Positions 1 through 10,861 of a stretch of 64,000 nt of DNA are shown piece by piece (the stretch's first letter is position 1; each line of letters begins with the position of its first letter). The notes below the pieces were generated by a model. The model was given only the letters and a program-made list of their open reading frames with translations, did no database searches and was not told where the DNA came from. Where the stretch lies: positions 310,001 to 374,000 of the forward strand of contig NZ_JAVIZT010000001.1 of assembly GCF_031453615.1 (NCBI RefSeq), given 5' to 3'. This DNA comes from Microbacterium sp. SORGH_AS_0428 (GTDB taxonomy: Bacteria; Actinomycetota; Actinomycetes; Actinomycetales; Microbacteriaceae). A program made the translations under genes and the position numbers.

Positions 1-3000
1 GCGATGCCGCCAGAGACGAGTCCGTCTCCGCGGTGTGGCGCTCGAGCAGGTCGCGCAGGATCGCGGCGTCGCCGGACCCCAGCTCCCCCAGCTCGAGCTC
101 GCCGGAGGCGAGCGACTCGCGGTTGACCAGGTTCTCGTCGAGGCGATACACGTAGGCCGTGCCGCCGGACATCCCCGCACCGAGGTTGCGGCCGGTCGTT
201 CCGAGGATGACGGCGAGACCGCCGGTCATGTACTCCAGGGCGTGGTCGCCCACACCCTCCACGACAGCGGTCGCGCCCGAGTTGCGCACCAGGAAACGCT
301 CGCCCACGACGCCGCGGAGGAACATGGTGCCCTGGGTCGCTCCGTAGCCGATGACGTTGCCCGCGATCACGTTCTGCGAGGCGTCGAAGCTCGAACCGCG
401 GGGCGGACGCACCACGATCTGGCCGCCCGACAGGCCCTTGCCGACGTAGTCGTTCGAGTCTCCCTCGAGGCGCAGCGTGATCCCCGACGGCATGAAGGCG
501 CCGAAGGACTGGCCGGCGGATCCGGTGAGGTTCACGACGATCGAACCGCTCGGGAGCCCGTTCGCACCGCGAGCCTTGGTGACGTGGTGCCCCAGCATCG
601 TGCCGACGGCGCGCTCGGTGTTGCGCACCGGCAGGCTGATCTCGACCGTCCCGCCGTGCGCGATGACATCCTGCGCCCGCTCGATGAGCGCGACGTCGAA
701 GTGCTTCTCGAGCTCGTGCAACTGCTCGCGGGCGTTCCGACGCGGCTCGTCCTCGGCGAATGAAGGGCCCTCCAGGACAGGAGCCAGATCGAGGCCGCTG
801 GCCTTCCAGTGCTCGATCGCCCCGTTGACGTCCAGCAGCTCGTTGTGGCCGATCGCCTCGTCGAGCGAGCGGAACCCGAGCTCGGCGAGGTACTCGCGCA
901 CCTCCTGAGCGATGAACTCCATGAAGTTCACGACGAACTCGGGCTTGCCGGTGAAACGTTCGCGCAGAACGGGGTTCTGCGTCGCAACGCCCACGGGGCA
1001 GGTGTCGAGATGGCACACGCGCATCATGATGCAGCCGGAGACCACGAGGGGTGCGGTCGCGAACCCGAACTCCTCAGCGCCCAGAAGCGCGCCGATGATG
1101 ACGTCGCGGCCCGTCTTGAGCTGCCCGTCGACCTGCACGACGACGCGATCGCGCATGCCGTTGAGCATGAGCGTCTGCTGCGTCTCGGCGAGACCGAGCT
1201 CCCACGGCGTCCCGGCGTGCTTGAGCGAGTTGAGCGGGCTGGCACCCGTTCCGCCGTCGAAGCCGGAGACCAGGATGACATCGGCCAGGGCCTTCGCCGT
1301 CCCCGCGGCGACCGCGCCGATGCCCGACTGACTCACGAGCTTCGCGTGCACCCGCGCCGTCGGGTTCGCGCGCTTGAGATCGAAGATGAGCTGCTTGAGG
1401 TCTTCGATCGAGTAGATGTCGTGATGCGGAGGCGGCGAGATGAGCCCGACACCGGGCGTGCCGCCGCGAGTGCGCGCGACCCACGGGTAGACCTTCTGCG
1501 GAGGCAGCTGTCCGCCCTCGCCGGGCTTCGCGCCTTGCGCGAGCTTGATCTGGATGTCGTCGGCCTCGGTGAGGTAGAGGCTCGTGACACCGAACCGGCC
1601 CGACGCCACCTGCTTGATGGCGCTGCGTCGCTCCGGGTCGAGCAGACGCTCGACGTCCTCGCCGCCCTCTCCCGTGTTCGACTTGCCGCCGATACGGTTC
1701 ATCGCGATCGCGAGGGTCTCGTGCGCCTCCTTGGAGATCGAGCCGTAGCTCATCGCTCCGGTCGAGAAGCGCTTCACGATCGACGAGATCGGCTCGACCT
1801 CGTCGATCGGCACGGGAGGCCGGACGCCGGTGCGCAGGCCGAACATGCCGCGCAGCGTCTTGAGCTCGCTCGCCTGGTCGTCCACGAGCTTCGTGTACTC
1901 GCGGAAGATGTCGTAACGGCGCTCGCGCGTCGCGTGCTGCAGCCGGAAGACGGTGTCCGGGTTGAAGAGGTGCGGTGAGCCGTCTCGACGCCACTGGTAC
2001 TCGCCGCCGGTCCACAGTCGCTCATGCGCGCGCGCCGCCGCATCCTCCGGATACGCGAAGGCGTGGCGTGCCGCGTTCTCGGCAGCGATGACATCCAGCC
2101 CCACGCCGCCGAGCTTCGACTCGGTGCCGGTGAAGTAGGACGCGATGAACTCCTCGGACAGTCCGACCGCCTCGAAGACCTGGGCCCCGGCGTAGGACGA
2201 GACCGTGGAGATGCCCATCTTCGACATGATCTTCAAAACGCCCTTGCCGAGCGCCTTGATCAGGTTCTTGACCGCCTTCTCGGGTGAGATGCCCGTGATG
2301 AACCCGGCGCGCACGAGGTACTCGACGCTCTCCATCGCCAGGTAGGGGTTCACCGCCGAGGCTCCGTAGCCGATGAGGGTCGCCACGTGGTGCACCTCGC
2401 GCACATCGCCCGCCTCGACCACCAGGCCGACCTTCATGCGGGTCTGGTTGCGGATGAGGTGGTGGTGCACCGCGGCGAGCATCAGCAGCGACGGGATGGG
2501 GGCCAGGTCGGCGTTGGAGTCACGGTCGCTGAGCACGATGAACTCGGCGCCGTCCTCGATGGCGCGGTCGACCTCGGCGCACATCTGCGTGAGGCGCTTC
2601 TCCATCCCCTTCGCCCCGGCCTGCACGCGGTAGAGGCCGCGGATGGTGGCGGAGGTGCGACCCGGCAGCGCCGTGTCGATGTGCTGGATCTTCGCGAGCT
2701 CGTCGTTGTCGATCACCGGGAAGTCGAGCGTGACGGTGCGTGCGTGCTCCGCACCCCAGCTCAGCAGGTTCGGCTCGGGGCCGAGGCCCAGCGACAGCGA
2801 GGTCACGACCTCCTCGCGGATCGAGTCCAGCGGCGGGTTGGTCACCTGCGCGAACTGCTGGGTGAAGTAGTCGAACAGGAGCCGGGGGCGCTCGCTCAGG
2901 ACCGCGACGGGCGTGTCGCTGCCCATCGCGCCCAACGGCTCGGCGCCCGTCTGCCCCATCGGCGTCAGGAGGATGCGGACCTCCTCCTCCGTGTAGCCGA

Positions 3001-4432
3001 AGGTGCGCTGACGCCGCGTGATGGAGGCGATGGGATGCACGATGTGCTCGCGCTCGGGAAGCTCGGAGAGGCGCACGCGACCCTCATCCAGCCACTCCTG
3101 CCACGGCTGGAGCGTCGCGAGCTCGTTCTTGATCTCGTCGTCCTCGATGATGCGGCGCTCGGCCGTGTCGACGAGGAACATGCGACCGGGCCGCAGCCGG
3201 CCGCGGCGCTTGATGCGCTCGGGCGCGAAGTCGAGCACACCGGTCTCGCTGCCGATGACGACGAGGCCGTCGGTCGTCTCCGTCCAGCGTCCCGGACGCA
3301 GCCCGTTGCGGTCGAGGGTGGCGCCCACGACCGTGCCGTCGGTGAAGATCAGCGCGGCCGGGCCGTCCCATGGCTCCATCTGCATGGAGTGGTACTCGTA
3401 GAACGAGCGCAGCTTCGGGTCCATGTCGGGCTGCTTCTCGTACGCCTCCGGGACCATCATCATGATGGCGTGCGGCAGACTCCGGCCGGTGAGCGTCAGA
3501 AGCTCCAGCACCTCGTCAAACGACGCGGAGTCGCTCGCTCCGTCGGTGCAGATCGGCAGGAGCGGCCGGATGTCGCCCAGCAGCTCGGATTCGAGCTGCG
3601 ACTGACGCGCCCGCATCCAGTTGCGGTTGCCGTTGACCGTGTTGATCTCGCCGTTGTGAGCGACCATCCGCAGCGGCTGCGCGAGCGGCCACGACGGGAA
3701 CGTGTTGGTCGAGTAGCGGGAGTGGACGACAGCGAGCTCGGAGGCGAAGCGCTCGTCCTGCAGGTCGGGATAGAACGGCTCGAGCTGCAGGGTCGTGACC
3801 ATGCCCTTGTATCCGAGCGTGCGGCTGGACAGCGACACGAAGTAGGCGTCGAGCTCGTTGCGGGCGCGCTTGCGGAGCCGGAACACCCGGCGGTCCAGGT
3901 CGATGCCGCTGAGCGCGGGCGCGTCGCCCACGGCCGGGCGTGACAGGAAGAGCTGCTCGAACGCCGGGCGGGCCTCGAGGGCCAGCTTGCCGAGGTGCTC
4001 CTCTTCTGTGGGAACCTCGCGCCAGCCGAGCACCACGAGGTTCTCGCTCGCGGCGATGCGCTCGATGCCGGCCTTCTGCGCGGCGCGCTCCTCACCGTCG
4101 CGCGGCAGGAACGCCAGACCGGCCGCGTACTCCCCCACCGGCGGCAGGTCGAAGTCCACGACGGCGCGCAGGAACGCGTCCGGCATCTGCGTGAGGATGC
4201 CCGCGCCGTCGCCCGTGCCGGCGTCGGAGCCGATCGCGCCGCGGTGCTCCAGATTGCGAAGCGCCGTCAGGGCGAGATCGATGATGTCGTGGCCCGCCTC
4301 GCCGCGAAGGGTCGCGACCATGGCCAGACCACACGCGTCCTTCTCGAACGCGGGGTTGTACATGCCCTGCTTGGCAGGGAAGGCGCCGAAGCCCGCAGAT
4401 CCGGGGGCGCTGTGACGGGGGCTCGAAGCCAT
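1..4432 (-). CDS. gltB: Glutamate synthase (NADPH) large subunit, 3' end cut by window
   Basis: GltB makes two glutamates from glutamine and 2-oxoglutarate, working with the small subunit GltD in the cytoplasm. The ATG at 4432 opens a frame with no stop for 1477 codons to the window edge. Family members are about 1510-1530 residues, so only the last few dozen residues should be missing. The N-terminal class II glutaminase is marked by KDACGL, whose Cys34 would be the nucleophile exposed after removal of a propeptide. The central and FMN-binding synthase domains follow. The motif [14 protein letters not shown] (Cys1134, 1140, 1145; about nt 1000-1033) matches the 3Fe-4S ligand set. The GXGXG structural domain lies at the truncated end. 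A purine-rich GAGGACGG lies upstream of the ATG. gltD would be expected just beyond coordinate 1 but is not visible. Confidence 0.96.
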   Translation of the reverse strand, partial: MASSPRHSAPGSAGFGAFPAKQGMYNPAFEKDACGLAMVATLRGEAGHDIIDLALTALRNLEHRGAIGSDAGTGDGAGILTQMPDAFLRAVVDFDLPPVGEYAAGLAFLPRDGEERAAQKAGIERIAASENLVVLGWREVPTEEEHLGKLALEARPAFEQLFLSRPAVGDAPALSGIDLDRRVFRLRKRARNELDAYFVSLSSRTLGYKGMVTTLQLEPFYPDLQDERFASELAVVHSRYSTNTFPSWPLAQPLRMVAHNGEINTVNGNRNWMRARQSQLESELLGDIRPLLPICTDGASDSASFDEVLELLTLTGRSLPHAIMMMVPEAYEKQPDMDPKLRSFYEYHSMQMEPWDGPAALIFTDGTVVGATLDRNGLRPGRWTETTDGLVVIGSETGVLDFAPERIKRRGRLRPGRMFLVDTAERRIIEDDEIKNELATLQPWQEWLDEGRVRLSELPEREHIVHPIASITRRQRTFGYTEEEVRILLTPMGQTGAEPLGAMGSDTPVAVLSERPRLLFDYFTQQFAQVTNPPLDSIREEVVTSLSLGLGPEPNLLSWGAEHARTVTLDFPVIDNDELAKIQHIDTALPGRTSATIRGLYRVQAGAKGMEKRLTQMCAEVDRAIEDGAEFIVLSDRDSNADLAPIPSLLMLAAVHHHLIRNQTRMKVGLVVEAGDVREVHHVATLIGYGASAVNPYLAMESVEYLVRAGFITGISPEKAVKNLIKALGKGVLKIMSKMGISTVSSYAGAQVFEAVGLSEEFIASYFTGTESKLGGVGLDVIAAENAARHAFAYPEDAAARAHERLWTGGEYQWRRDGSPHLFNPDTVFRLQHATRERRYDIFREYTKLVDDQASELKTLRGMFGLRTGVRPPVPIDEVEPISSIVKRFSTGAMSYGSISKEAHETLAIAMNRIGGKSNTGEGGEDVERLLDPERRSAIKQVASGRFGVTSLYLTEADDIQIKLAQGAKPGEGGQLPPQKVYPWVARTRGGTPGVGLISPPPHHDIYSIEDLKQLIFDLKRANPTARVHAKLVSQSGIGAVAAGTAKALADVILVSGFDGGTGASPLNSLKHAGTPWELGLAETQQTLMLNGMRDRVVVQVDGQLKTGRDVIIGALLGAEEFGFATAPLVVSGCIMMRVCHLDTCPVGVATQNPVLRERFTGKPEFVVNFMEFIAQEVREYLAELGFRSLDEAIGHNELLDVNGAIEHWKASGLDLAPVLEGPSFAEDEPRRNAREQLHELEKHFDVALIERAQDVIAHGGTVEISLPVRNTERAVGTMLGHHVTKARGANGLPSGSIVVNLTGSAGQSFGAFMPSGITLRLEGDSNDYVGKGLSGGQIVVRPPRGSSFDASQNVIAGNVIGYGATQGTMFLRGVVGERFLVRNSGATAVVEGVGDHALEYMTGGLAVILGTTGRNLGAGMSGGTAYVYRLDENLVNRESLASGELELGELGSGDAAILRDLLERHTAETDSSLAAS

Positions 4433-4483
4433 ACCAACCGTCCTCGATTGTTGCTGTTGCTGGGACGACGTCGGCCCGGAGAG

Positions 4484-5491
4484 TTACTTGGCGGCGGTGC
4501 TTGTGGCGCTGCCAGTGGTGATGGTTTCGTCGGCGGGGGGTGCGCTCACATCGACGAAGTCCTCGGTGTTCTGCGATTGTACAGCCGACTTGTCCACCCA
4601 CTCGCGACCGCGCCGGTACGGCGAGGCCTCCAGGCCCGTGTGACGAACCTTCTGGACGACCAGGATCACGAGACCCAGGATGACGCCGAGGATGGCGGCC
4701 CACACGTTCGAGCGCAGTCCGAGGAACACCTCGCTCGGGTCGATACGGATGTTCTCCCAGACGATTCGGCCCGCGGAGTACCAGACGAGGTAGAGACCGA
4801 ACTGGCGCCCCCACTGGAGCGTGAAGCGCCTTCCGGCCCACAGGATGACGGCGGCGCCCAACAGATTCCAGATGACCTCGTAGAGGAAGGTCGGCTGGAA
4901 AAGCGTGCCCTCTGGCAGTCCCACGGGGATCGCGTCGTTCGGCCGGGCGATCTCCAAGCCCCACCAGCCGTCGGTCGGCTGACCGAACAGCTCCTGGTTG
5001 AAGTAGTTGCCGAAACGACCCATCGCCTGGGCGATGATGAGCCCAGGGGCGAGCGCGTCGGCGAAGCTCCAGAATCGGATGCCCGTCCAGCGGCAGCCGA
5101 TGAGCGCGCCGATCGCGCCGCCGATGAGGGCGCCGTAGATCGCGATCCCGCCCTCCCAGATGGCCCACACCGATCCGGGCTCGAACGGGTTCCAGGTGTT
5201 CTTGCCGTCGCCGAAGTAGAACCCCGGGTGCGTGAGCACGTGGAAGATCCGTGCACCGATGAGCGCGAGCGGAATCGCGAACAGCGCGATGTCCACGACG
5301 ACCCAGGGTTCGCCGCCGCGCTTGGTCAGGCGCCTGTTCGTGAGGAGCGTGGCCACAACGATGCCGGCGATGATGCACAGCGCGTAGAAGCGGATCTCCG
5401 GGCCGCCCGGCCACAGGTTGAATCCGTTGATCGGAGGGCTCGGGATGCTGGCGAGCACGCCTGCGGGCGCGCTCGTGAGGGCGAACGTCAT
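4484..5491 (-). CDS. lgt: Prolipoprotein diacylglyceryl transferase
   Basis: Lgt is an integral membrane enzyme that moves diacylglycerol from phosphatidylglycerol to the lipobox cysteine of prolipoproteins, the first step of lipoprotein maturation. The 335-residue product has about seven hydrophobic helices and the family signature GRFGNYFNQELFG at residues 158-170, containing the essential arginine and asparagines. The motif EGGIAIYGALIG (about 113-124) corresponds to the HGG region of other Lgt proteins. A polar tail of about 45 residues extends past the last membrane helix, as in other actinobacterial forms. The ATG at 5491 is preceded by a -10-like TAGACT seven bases upstream and no Shine-Dalgarno, so it is probably leaderless. 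The trp-lgt neighbourhood is conserved in mycobacteria. Confidence 0.96.
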   Translation of the reverse strand: MTFALTSAPAGVLASIPSPPINGFNLWPGGPEIRFYALCIIAGIVVATLLTNRRLTKRGGEPWVVVDIALFAIPLALIGARIFHVLTHPGFYFGDGKNTWNPFEPGSVWAIWEGGIAIYGALIGGAIGALIGCRWTGIRFWSFADALAPGLIIAQAMGRFGNYFNQELFGQPTDGWWGLEIARPNDAIPVGLPEGTLFQPTFLYEVIWNLLGAAVILWAGRRFTLQWGRQFGLYLVWYSAGRIVWENIRIDPSEVFLGLRSNVWAAILGVILGLVILVVQKVRHTGLEASPYRRGREWVDKSAVQSQNTEDFVDVSAPPADETITTGSATSTAAK

Positions 5492-5498
5492 GACGACG

Positions 5499-5504
5499 AG
5501 TCTA
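5499..5504 (-). promoter_or_regulatory. Probable -10 hexamer (TAGACT) for leaderless lgt mRNA
   Basis: On the minus strand TAGACT ends seven bases before the lgt ATG, which would place the transcription start at or next to the start codon. No Shine-Dalgarno lies between. No clear -35 was recognised. Confidence 0.5.
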
Positions 5505-5532
5505 AAGGCGTCGATGGTGCGCTCGTGCGCGC

Positions 5533-6000
5533 TCAGGGATACCTGTCGAAGCGGGCGCCCCCGGGACGGGAACGACCGATCGTGAACACCAGCAGGACGA
5601 TGGCCCCGATCAGCGGAATCAGCAGGATGAAGAACCAGAGTCCGCTGCGATCGGTGTCGTGCAGACGGCGCCAGGTCAGGGCGAGACCGGGCAGCAGGGT
5701 GAGCAGCGAATAGAGGGCCGCGATGGCCCCGATCACCGTCGTCACGCCCGCGTCGGACTGTGCGCCGTTCCACACCAGGTACGGCGCCGGCCAGGCCGAG
5801 AACGTCAGCGGGTCGCCGGCGGCGGTCGAGACGATCTGGAATCCGACTCCGACGAGAGCGTTCGTCAGCACCCACCACCAGAACTCGCTGCGGCTGGCCC
5901 TGCCCGCGAACGTCGCATACTTCAGGAAGTACCGCGCGATCGACTGCAGCCAGGACGCTCCATGGAGCGGGTACGACAGGGGGATCGTGGAGGAGCTCAC
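5533..6000 (-). CDS. DUF805 family membrane protein
   Basis: This 155-residue membrane protein belongs to the DUF805 family, whose function is unknown. The family pattern is visible: an amphipathic lead followed by KYATFAGRASRSEFW near residues 23-37, three to four hydrophobic segments, the motif RRLHDTDRSGLW, and a C-terminal GRSRPGGARFD tail. The GTG at 6000 is chosen because it gives the usual family length and because TAGCGT sits seven bases upstream, suggesting a leaderless transcript. It lies between trpA and lgt on the same strand, but nothing ties it to tryptophan or lipoprotein synthesis. In mycobacteria trpA and lgt are adjacent, so this gene looks like a lineage insertion. Confidence 0.88.
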   Translation of the reverse strand: MSSSTIPLSYPLHGASWLQSIARYFLKYATFAGRASRSEFWWWVLTNALVGVGFQIVSTAAGDPLTFSAWPAPYLVWNGAQSDAGVTTVIGAIAALYSLLTLLPGLALTWRRLHDTDRSGLWFFILLIPLIGAIVLLVFTIGRSRPGGARFDRYP

Positions 6001-6007
6001 CTCGGCG

Positions 6008-6013
6008 ACGCTA
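6008..6013 (-). promoter_or_regulatory. Probable -10 hexamer (TAGCGT) for DUF805 gene
   Basis: TAGCGT on the minus strand ends seven bases before the GTG at 6000, the same spacing as at other putative leaderless starts in this window. Confidence 0.45.
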
Positions 6014-6043
6014 CGCGAACCGCGCACACGCTGCGACCCGGGC

Positions 6044-6829
6044 TCAGCGACGCGTGCCGTCGGCGAGGGCGCGAGCGGTGCGCCCGAGCTCCTCGAGTCC
6101 GCCGTCGCGGAGTGCCCGCACGAGGGCGGTGCCCACGATCGCGCCGTCGGCGTACTCCAGCACGCCGGAGACCTGCTCCGCGTTCGAGATGCCGATGCCG
6201 ACAGCGGCGTGCTCGACACCCCGCTCGCGCAGTCGAGCCACGAGCGTTCGGGCGGCCGCATCCAGCTCGGCGCGCTCTCCGGTGATCCCCATCGTCGAGA
6301 CCGTGTAGACGAAGCCCGTGGAGTTCTGCACGACGAGCTCGAGCCGCTCGTCGCTCGAGGTGGGTGCGGCGAGGAAGATGCGGTCCAGTCCCGTCCGCTC
6401 GCTCGCGGCGATCCACTCGGCGGCCGACTCGGGAGTGATGTCGGGGGTGATGAGTCCCGCTCCCCCGGCCGCAAGCAGGTCGTCGGCGTATCGGTCGACG
6501 CCGTACTGGAACACGGGGTTCCAGTACGTCATCACGACGACGGGAACGTCGACGCGGCTCGTGATCTCCTTGATCGCCGGGAACAGGTCGCGCAGGCGGA
6601 AGCCTGCGGCGAGAGCCGCCTGCGTCGCCTCCTGAATGACCAGGCCGTCCATCACCGGGTCGGAGTACGGCGGACCGAGCTCGATGATGTCGGCGCCGTT
6701 CTCGGCGAGCACGACCGCCGCCTCGATGCTGGTGGCGATGTCGGGGAAACCGAGAGGGAGGTAACCGACGAACGCGCCCCGTCCTTCGGCGTGGGCGGCC
6801 TCGATGGCCGCTGCGACGCGTGAGCTCAC
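6044..6829 (-). CDS. trpA: Tryptophan synthase alpha subunit
   Basis: TrpA cleaves indole-3-glycerol phosphate to indole and glyceraldehyde-3-phosphate and channels indole to TrpB in the alpha2-beta2 complex. The 261-residue TIM-barrel protein has the signature [15 protein letters not shown]. Its Glu50 and Asp61 correspond to the catalytic acid pair of the family. The Pro-Pro-Tyr form of the motif differs from the enteric V-P-F form but fits actinobacterial versions. The GTG start overlaps the trpB stop by four bases (GTGA), so translation is coupled and subunit stoichiometry is probably maintained this way. It is the last trp gene of the operon, and no terminator is evident after it. Confidence 0.98.
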   Translation of the reverse strand: MSSRVAAAIEAAHAEGRGAFVGYLPLGFPDIATSIEAAVVLAENGADIIELGPPYSDPVMDGLVIQEATQAALAAGFRLRDLFPAIKEITSRVDVPVVVMTYWNPVFQYGVDRYADDLLAAGGAGLITPDITPESAAEWIAASERTGLDRIFLAAPTSSDERLELVVQNSTGFVYTVSTMGITGERAELDAAARTLVARLRERGVEHAAVGIGISNAEQVSGVLEYADGAIVGTALVRALRDGGLEELGRTARALADGTRR

Positions 6830-8094
6830 AGCTCGGTCCCCTCTCCCTTTGCCTCGTCGGACGACGGCGGCACGTCGACCGGCGACCCCTCGTCGCCCGC
6901 GGCGTCGTAGAGGTCGAAGTAGCGGGCAGCCGTGTCCATGTCCTTGTCACCGCGACCGGACAGGTTGATGGCGATCACCGCGTCGGGGCCCAGCTCCTTG
7001 CCGATCCGCAACGCGCCCGCCAGCGCGTGCGCGGACTCGATGGCGGGGATGATGCCCTCGGTGCGCGAGAGCAGACGCAGCGCCTGCATGGCCTCGTCAT
7101 CGGTGGCCGGGATGTAGGACGCACGCCCGATGTCGGCCAGCCACGCGTGCTCGGGGCCGACGCCCGGGTAGTCCAGGCCCGCCGAGATCGAGTGGGACTC
7201 GACGGTCTGGCCGTCCTCGTCCTGGAGCACATAGGTCTTGGCGCCGTGCAGGATGCCCGCACGACCGCGTTCGATGGAGGCTGCGTGCTTCGGCGTGTCG
7301 ACCCCGTCGCCCGCTGCTTCGACGCCGTAGAGCGCCACCGATTCGTCGTCGAGGAACGCGTCGAACATGCCGATCGCGTTCGAGCCGCCGCCGACGCACG
7401 CGAACACGGCGTCGGGAAGCCGGCCCACCTGCTCGAGCAGCTGTGCTCGCGCCTCCTCGCCGATGATCTTCTGGAAGTCGCGCACGAGCGCGGGGAACGG
7501 ATGCGGTCCCGCCGCGGTGCCGAAGATGTAGTTCGTCGTCTCGACGCTCGCCACCCAGTCGCGGTAGGCCTCGTTGATGGCGTCCTTGAGCGTGCGCGAT
7601 CCGGTCGTGACGGGGATGACCTCGGCGCCCAGCAGCCGCATCCGTGCGACGTTCAGAGCCTGCCGCTCGGTGTCGACCTCGCCCATGTAGATCGTGCACT
7701 CGAAGCCGAACAGCGCCGCAGCCGTGGCCGTGGCGACACCGTGCTGGCCGGCCCCCGTCTCCGCGATGACGCGCGTCTTACCGAGGCGTTTGGTCAGCAA
7801 CGCCTGCCCGAGCACGTTGTTGATCTTGTGCGAGCCGGTGTGATTGAGGTCCTCGCGCTTGAGGAACACACGTCCACCACCCGCGTGGGCGGCGAACCGC
7901 GGCACCTCGGTGAGCACGGAGGGACGTCCGGCGTAGGAGTGCAGCAGCTCCGCGAACTCCGCCTGGAACGCGGGATCGACGATCGCCGACTCGTAGACGG
8001 CGGTCAGCTCGTCGATCGCGGCGATGAGCGACTCGGGCATGTAGCGCCCGCCGTACTGGCCAAAGAAAGGTCCTTTGACATCGCGCAGACTCAT
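6826..8094 (-). CDS. trpB: Tryptophan synthase beta subunit
   Basis: TrpB condenses indole with serine to give tryptophan, using pyridoxal phosphate. The 422-residue product carries the PLP-lysine motif GSHKINN with Lys90, the glycine-rich phosphate-binding segment [10 protein letters not shown], and the family start [12 protein letters not shown]. Its length is normal for TrpB1, the form that works with TrpA. The ATG overlaps the trpC stop by four bases (ATGA), and its own stop overlaps trpA. Nothing looks unusual. Confidence 0.98.
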   Translation of the reverse strand: MSLRDVKGPFFGQYGGRYMPESLIAAIDELTAVYESAIVDPAFQAEFAELLHSYAGRPSVLTEVPRFAAHAGGGRVFLKREDLNHTGSHKINNVLGQALLTKRLGKTRVIAETGAGQHGVATATAAALFGFECTIYMGEVDTERQALNVARMRLLGAEVIPVTTGSRTLKDAINEAYRDWVASVETTNYIFGTAAGPHPFPALVRDFQKIIGEEARAQLLEQVGRLPDAVFACVGGGSNAIGMFDAFLDDESVALYGVEAAGDGVDTPKHAASIERGRAGILHGAKTYVLQDEDGQTVESHSISAGLDYPGVGPEHAWLADIGRASYIPATDDEAMQALRLLSRTEGIIPAIESAHALAGALRIGKELGPDAVIAINLSGRGDKDMDTAARYFDLYDAAGDEGSPVDVPPSSDEAKGEGTEL

Positions 8095-8870
8095 GATCCG
8101 GCCTCCAGGAAAGCGTGCAGGGTCTCGACGGGCTCCGAAGTCACGAGAGCCTCGCCGATGAGGACGACGTCCGCGCCGCCGGAGCGGTAGTGACGAACAT
8201 CGTCAGGGGTCAGGACCGCCGACTCGGCGATCTTGATCGCATCGCTCGGGAAGGAACCGGCGAGACGGCCGAACAGATCGCGGTCGAGTTCGAAGGTGCT
8301 GAGGTTTCGGGCGTTGACGCCGATGAGTCGCGCTCCGAGGTCCGCCGCCCGCGACAGTTCCTCGGCCGAGTGCGTCTCCACCAGCGGTGTCATCCCGAGC
8401 TGGAGCACCAGGTCGTGCAGCTGCGCCAGGAGCGGCTGTTCGAGAGCCGCGACGATCAGCAGCACCAGGTCGGCACCGGCCGCTCTGGCCTCGAGCACCT
8501 GGTACGGCGTGGCGATGAAGTCCTTGCGCAGCACCGGAACCGAGACGCGCGCGCGCACCGCTTCGAGGTCGGAGAGGCTGCCTTTGAACTTGCGTCCCTC
8601 CGTCAGCACAGAGATCGCGCTCGCGCCGCCCTCTTCGTAACGGGACGCCTGGAACGCAGGATCCGGGATTGCCGCCAGATCGCCGCGAGACGGGCTGGCG
8701 CGCTTCACCTCTGCGATGATCTTCACGCGGTCCGCGGGGGCGAGCGCAGCGAGGGCATCGAGCGCAGCGGGACGGCTCAGCGCGGCGCTTTCCACTGCCG
8801 CCAGAGGCGTGCGCGACTCGCGCTCGCGGGCATCCTCGACTGCGCCGGCCGTGAGGTCGGCGAGCACCAT
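8091..8870 (-). CDS. trpC: Indole-3-glycerol-phosphate synthase
   Basis: TrpC closes the indole ring of carboxyphenylaminodeoxyribulose phosphate to give indole-3-glycerol phosphate, the TrpA substrate. The product has 259 residues. Recognisable motifs include [13 protein letters not shown] near residue 50 (catalytic Glu and Lys), [16 protein letters not shown] and IAESAV. The ATG at 8870 is chosen because it shares its A with the stop of the preceding small membrane gene (TGATG) and matches the family N-terminus. A longer upstream reading in the same frame lacks support. This is a single-function TrpC with no fused TrpF. Confidence 0.97.
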   Translation of the reverse strand: MVLADLTAGAVEDARERESRTPLAAVESAALSRPAALDALAALAPADRVKIIAEVKRASPSRGDLAAIPDPAFQASRYEEGGASAISVLTEGRKFKGSLSDLEAVRARVSVPVLRKDFIATPYQVLEARAAGADLVLLIVAALEQPLLAQLHDLVLQLGMTPLVETHSAEELSRAADLGARLIGVNARNLSTFELDRDLFGRLAGSFPSDAIKIAESAVLTPDDVRHYRSGGADVVLIGEALVTSEPVETLHAFLEAGS

Positions 8871-9100
8871 CAGTGCTCTTTCGCGACGTACTTCGGGCCG
8901 TTGACGCCCCAGCCGGCGCGGGCCAGGGCCCACCCGATGATCAGGCCACCCAGGAGCAGACCGACCGACGCCCAGACGAGCACAGGCATGTCGAGCACGA
9001 AGAAGACCGTGCCCAGCGCCACGGCGACGAGCATGATCACCACGGCTGTCCAGGCTGCCGGGGAGTGTCCGTGGCCGGGGTCGTCGATGGAATTGCTCAT
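8870..9100 (-). CDS. Small trp-operon membrane protein (HGxP/DUF6704-like)
   Basis: This 76-residue protein has two predicted membrane helices (about residues 16-36 and 40-62). It begins with a short polar segment (GHGHSPAAW) and ends in GPKYVAKEH. Proteins of this shape lie next to trpC in many actinobacteria and are grouped under a domain of unknown function; I recall DUF6704 but could not check it. The ATG at 9100 has a good GAAGGAG ribosome-binding site. A -10-like TAGACT lies about 38 bases upstream, overlapping the stop codon of the preceding gene, so trpCBA may have an internal promoter here. Function is unknown. Confidence 0.8.
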   Translation of the reverse strand: MSNSIDDPGHGHSPAAWTAVVIMLVAVALGTVFFVLDMPVLVWASVGLLLGGLIIGWALARAGWGVNGPKYVAKEH

Positions 9101-9138
9101 GTCTCTCCTTCGGGTGCGGCCACGTGACGGCCGGATCC

Positions 9139-9144
9139 AGTCTA
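9139..9144 (-). promoter_or_regulatory. Possible internal promoter -10 (TAGACT) for trpCBA
   Basis: TAGACT on the minus strand overlaps the TAG stop of the upstream membrane gene and lies about 38 bases before the next start, which has its own Shine-Dalgarno. It could drive trpCBA separately from the his genes. Confidence 0.35.
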
Positions 9145-9747
9145 GCGGGGCGCGTCGGGGAAAGTCGGATCGTCACCGCGGGAGAGGTCGTCCCACGAGT
9201 CGATCGCGTCCAGCGGTGCATCGTCGGCGACGGCCGCACGACGGCGCTGCGCGTCGTACTTGCGCCCTCCGCCCGGCCAGCGCCAACCGGTGACGAGGAC
9301 GAAGGAACCCGCTACCAACAGCACGACAGCAGCGAGGAGCGCGACGACCGGCCACCCCGTGACGCTCGTGCCGGCGACGAGTGCCGCCACCGACGAGTCT
9401 CCGGTGATGCCGGTGGTCTCCGTGACACTCGGGGCATACGCGTCGATGGGGACATCGACGGCGACGGGAGCCGTGAGCAGCGCGATGCCGATCGCTGCGG
9501 CCACCGTCAGAGCGCCGAAAACGATGCGGAGCACCCGGCCGACGATCGACAGCGCCGCACCCAGCGCCAGCACGGCGAGGCTCAGGGGCGTCAGCACCGG
9601 GATCGCCGCCGTCCCCGCGACGGCCACGTCGGCTGCTGCGCCGTCGGTCAGCGAGACGTGGATCCAGGTCTGGGTGGCCGCCAGCGTGGCCACAGCCCCC
9701 GCCGCCAGGATCGCCAGAACCGAGATCGAGCGCGCGCGACGGATCAC
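9142..9747 (-). CDS. Trp biosynthesis-associated membrane protein (Trp_oprn_chp family)
   Basis: This 201-residue protein has four hydrophobic segments, with a periplasmic-type loop between the first two ([10 protein letters not shown]). Its C-terminus is polar and acidic. It matches the TIGR/Pfam family of tryptophan-associated membrane proteins; M. tuberculosis Rv1610, between trpE and trpC, is the counterpart by position. The biochemical role is unknown. The GTG start overlaps the hisI stop by four bases (GTGA). In mycobacteria trpE sits immediately upstream of this gene. Here hisI takes that place and no trpE remnant is visible. Confidence 0.86.
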   Translation of the reverse strand: MIRRARSISVLAILAAGAVATLAATQTWIHVSLTDGAAADVAVAGTAAIPVLTPLSLAVLALGAALSIVGRVLRIVFGALTVAAAIGIALLTAPVAVDVPIDAYAPSVTETTGITGDSSVAALVAGTSVTGWPVVALLAAVVLLVAGSFVLVTGWRWPGGGRKYDAQRRRAAVADDAPLDAIDSWDDLSRGDDPTFPDAPR

Positions 9748-10100
9748 TCGCCGCCTCGCACGGGATCCAGATCGTCGGTGTCGAAGCAGGTGCGCGTTCC
9801 GGTGTGGCAGGCGGGGCCGGTCTGCTCGACGGACAACAGCACGGCGTCGCCGTCGCAGTCCAGACGAGCACCGTGCACGACCTGGATGTGCCCGGAGGTG
9901 TCGCCCTTGCGCCAGTACTCCTGCCTCGAGCGCGACCAGTACGTGGCGCGGCCCGACGTGAGCGTGCGCCGCAGCGCCTCCGCATCCATCCAGCCCATCA
10001 TGAGCACCTCACGGGTGTCCCACTGCTGCACGATCGCCGCGACCAGGCCCTGATCGTTGAAGCGCACGCGGGAGATGCGCTCTTCGACGCTCTCGCTCAC
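9744..10100 (-). CDS. hisI: Phosphoribosyl-AMP cyclohydrolase
   Basis: HisI hydrolyses phosphoribosyl-AMP to ProFAR, the third step of histidine synthesis. The 118-residue single-domain protein has the motif [20 protein letters not shown], with the metal-binding acidic and cysteine residues, and ends with CHTGTRTCF. It is not fused to HisE, which is a separate gene here as in other actinobacteria. The GTG start overlaps the hisF stop (GTGA), and the stop overlaps the trp-associated membrane gene, joining the his and trp parts into one transcription unit. Confidence 0.97.
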   Translation of the reverse strand: MSESVEERISRVRFNDQGLVAAIVQQWDTREVLMMGWMDAEALRRTLTSGRATYWSRSRQEYWRKGDTSGHIQVVHGARLDCDGDAVLLSVEQTGPACHTGTRTCFDTDDLDPVRGGE

Positions 10101-10861
10101 CGCCGCACCTCGATCCCGTCGCCGACCAGCGCGTCCTTGACGTCGCCGACCGTGAGCTGCCCGGAGTGGAACACGGATGCGGCCAGCACCGCGTCGGCCC
10201 CCGCTCGGATCGCGGGTGCGAAATCGCCGACGCTTCCGGCTCCGCCGGAGGCGATCACCGGCACGCGGGAGATCTCCCGCATCAATGAGACGAGCTCGAG
10301 GTCGAAGCCGTTCTTCGTCCCATCGGCGTCGATCGAGTTGACCAGCAGCTCGCCGGCACCGCGCTCGATCGCCTCGCGCGCCCAGTCCAGCGCATCGAGC
10401 TGGGTGAGTGTGCGGCCGCCATGGGTCGTGACGGCGAATCCCGAGGGCATCCCCTCGGCGCGCTTGACATCCAGCGACAGGACGAGCACCTGGGCGCCGA
10501 AACGGTCGGCGATCTCGTCGATCAGGGCGGGACGGGCGATCGCCGCGGAGTTGACGCCGATCTTGTCTGCGCCCACGGCGAGCAGCCTCGCGACGTCCTC
10601 GTCCGAACGGACGCCCCCGCCGACGGTCAACGGGATGAAGACCTCTTCCGCCGTGCGCCGGACGACGTCGTACGTCGTCGCCCGCTCGTCGACGGTCGCC
10701 GTCACGTCGAGGAAGGTGAGCTCGTCGGCACCCTGTTCGAAGTACAGCCGTGCAAGCTCGACGGGGTCTCCCATATCGCGGAGGTTCTCGAAGTTCACGC
10801 CCTTCACCACGCGCCCCGCCGCCACATCCAGGCACGGGATGACTCGGCAGACGACGCTCAT
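10097..10861 (-). CDS. hisF: Imidazole glycerol phosphate synthase cyclase subunit
   Basis: HisF uses ammonia delivered by the HisH glutaminase to convert PRFAR into imidazole glycerol phosphate and AICAR. The 254-residue TIM barrel has the two catalytic aspartates of the family in IPCLDV (Asp12) and LSLDVKR (Asp131). It also has phosphate-binding loops VGGGVRS and ASGGAGS. The ATG at 10861 shares a base with the hisG stop (TGATG). hisH and hisA are not in this window, so the his genes are split over at least two loci. Confidence 0.98.
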   Translation of the reverse strand: MSVVCRVIPCLDVAAGRVVKGVNFENLRDMGDPVELARLYFEQGADELTFLDVTATVDERATTYDVVRRTAEEVFIPLTVGGGVRSDEDVARLLAVGADKIGVNSAAIARPALIDEIADRFGAQVLVLSLDVKRAEGMPSGFAVTTHGGRTLTQLDALDWAREAIERGAGELLVNSIDADGTKNGFDLELVSLMREISRVPVIASGGAGSVGDFAPAIRAGADAVLAASVFHSGQLTVGDVKDALVGDGIEVRR

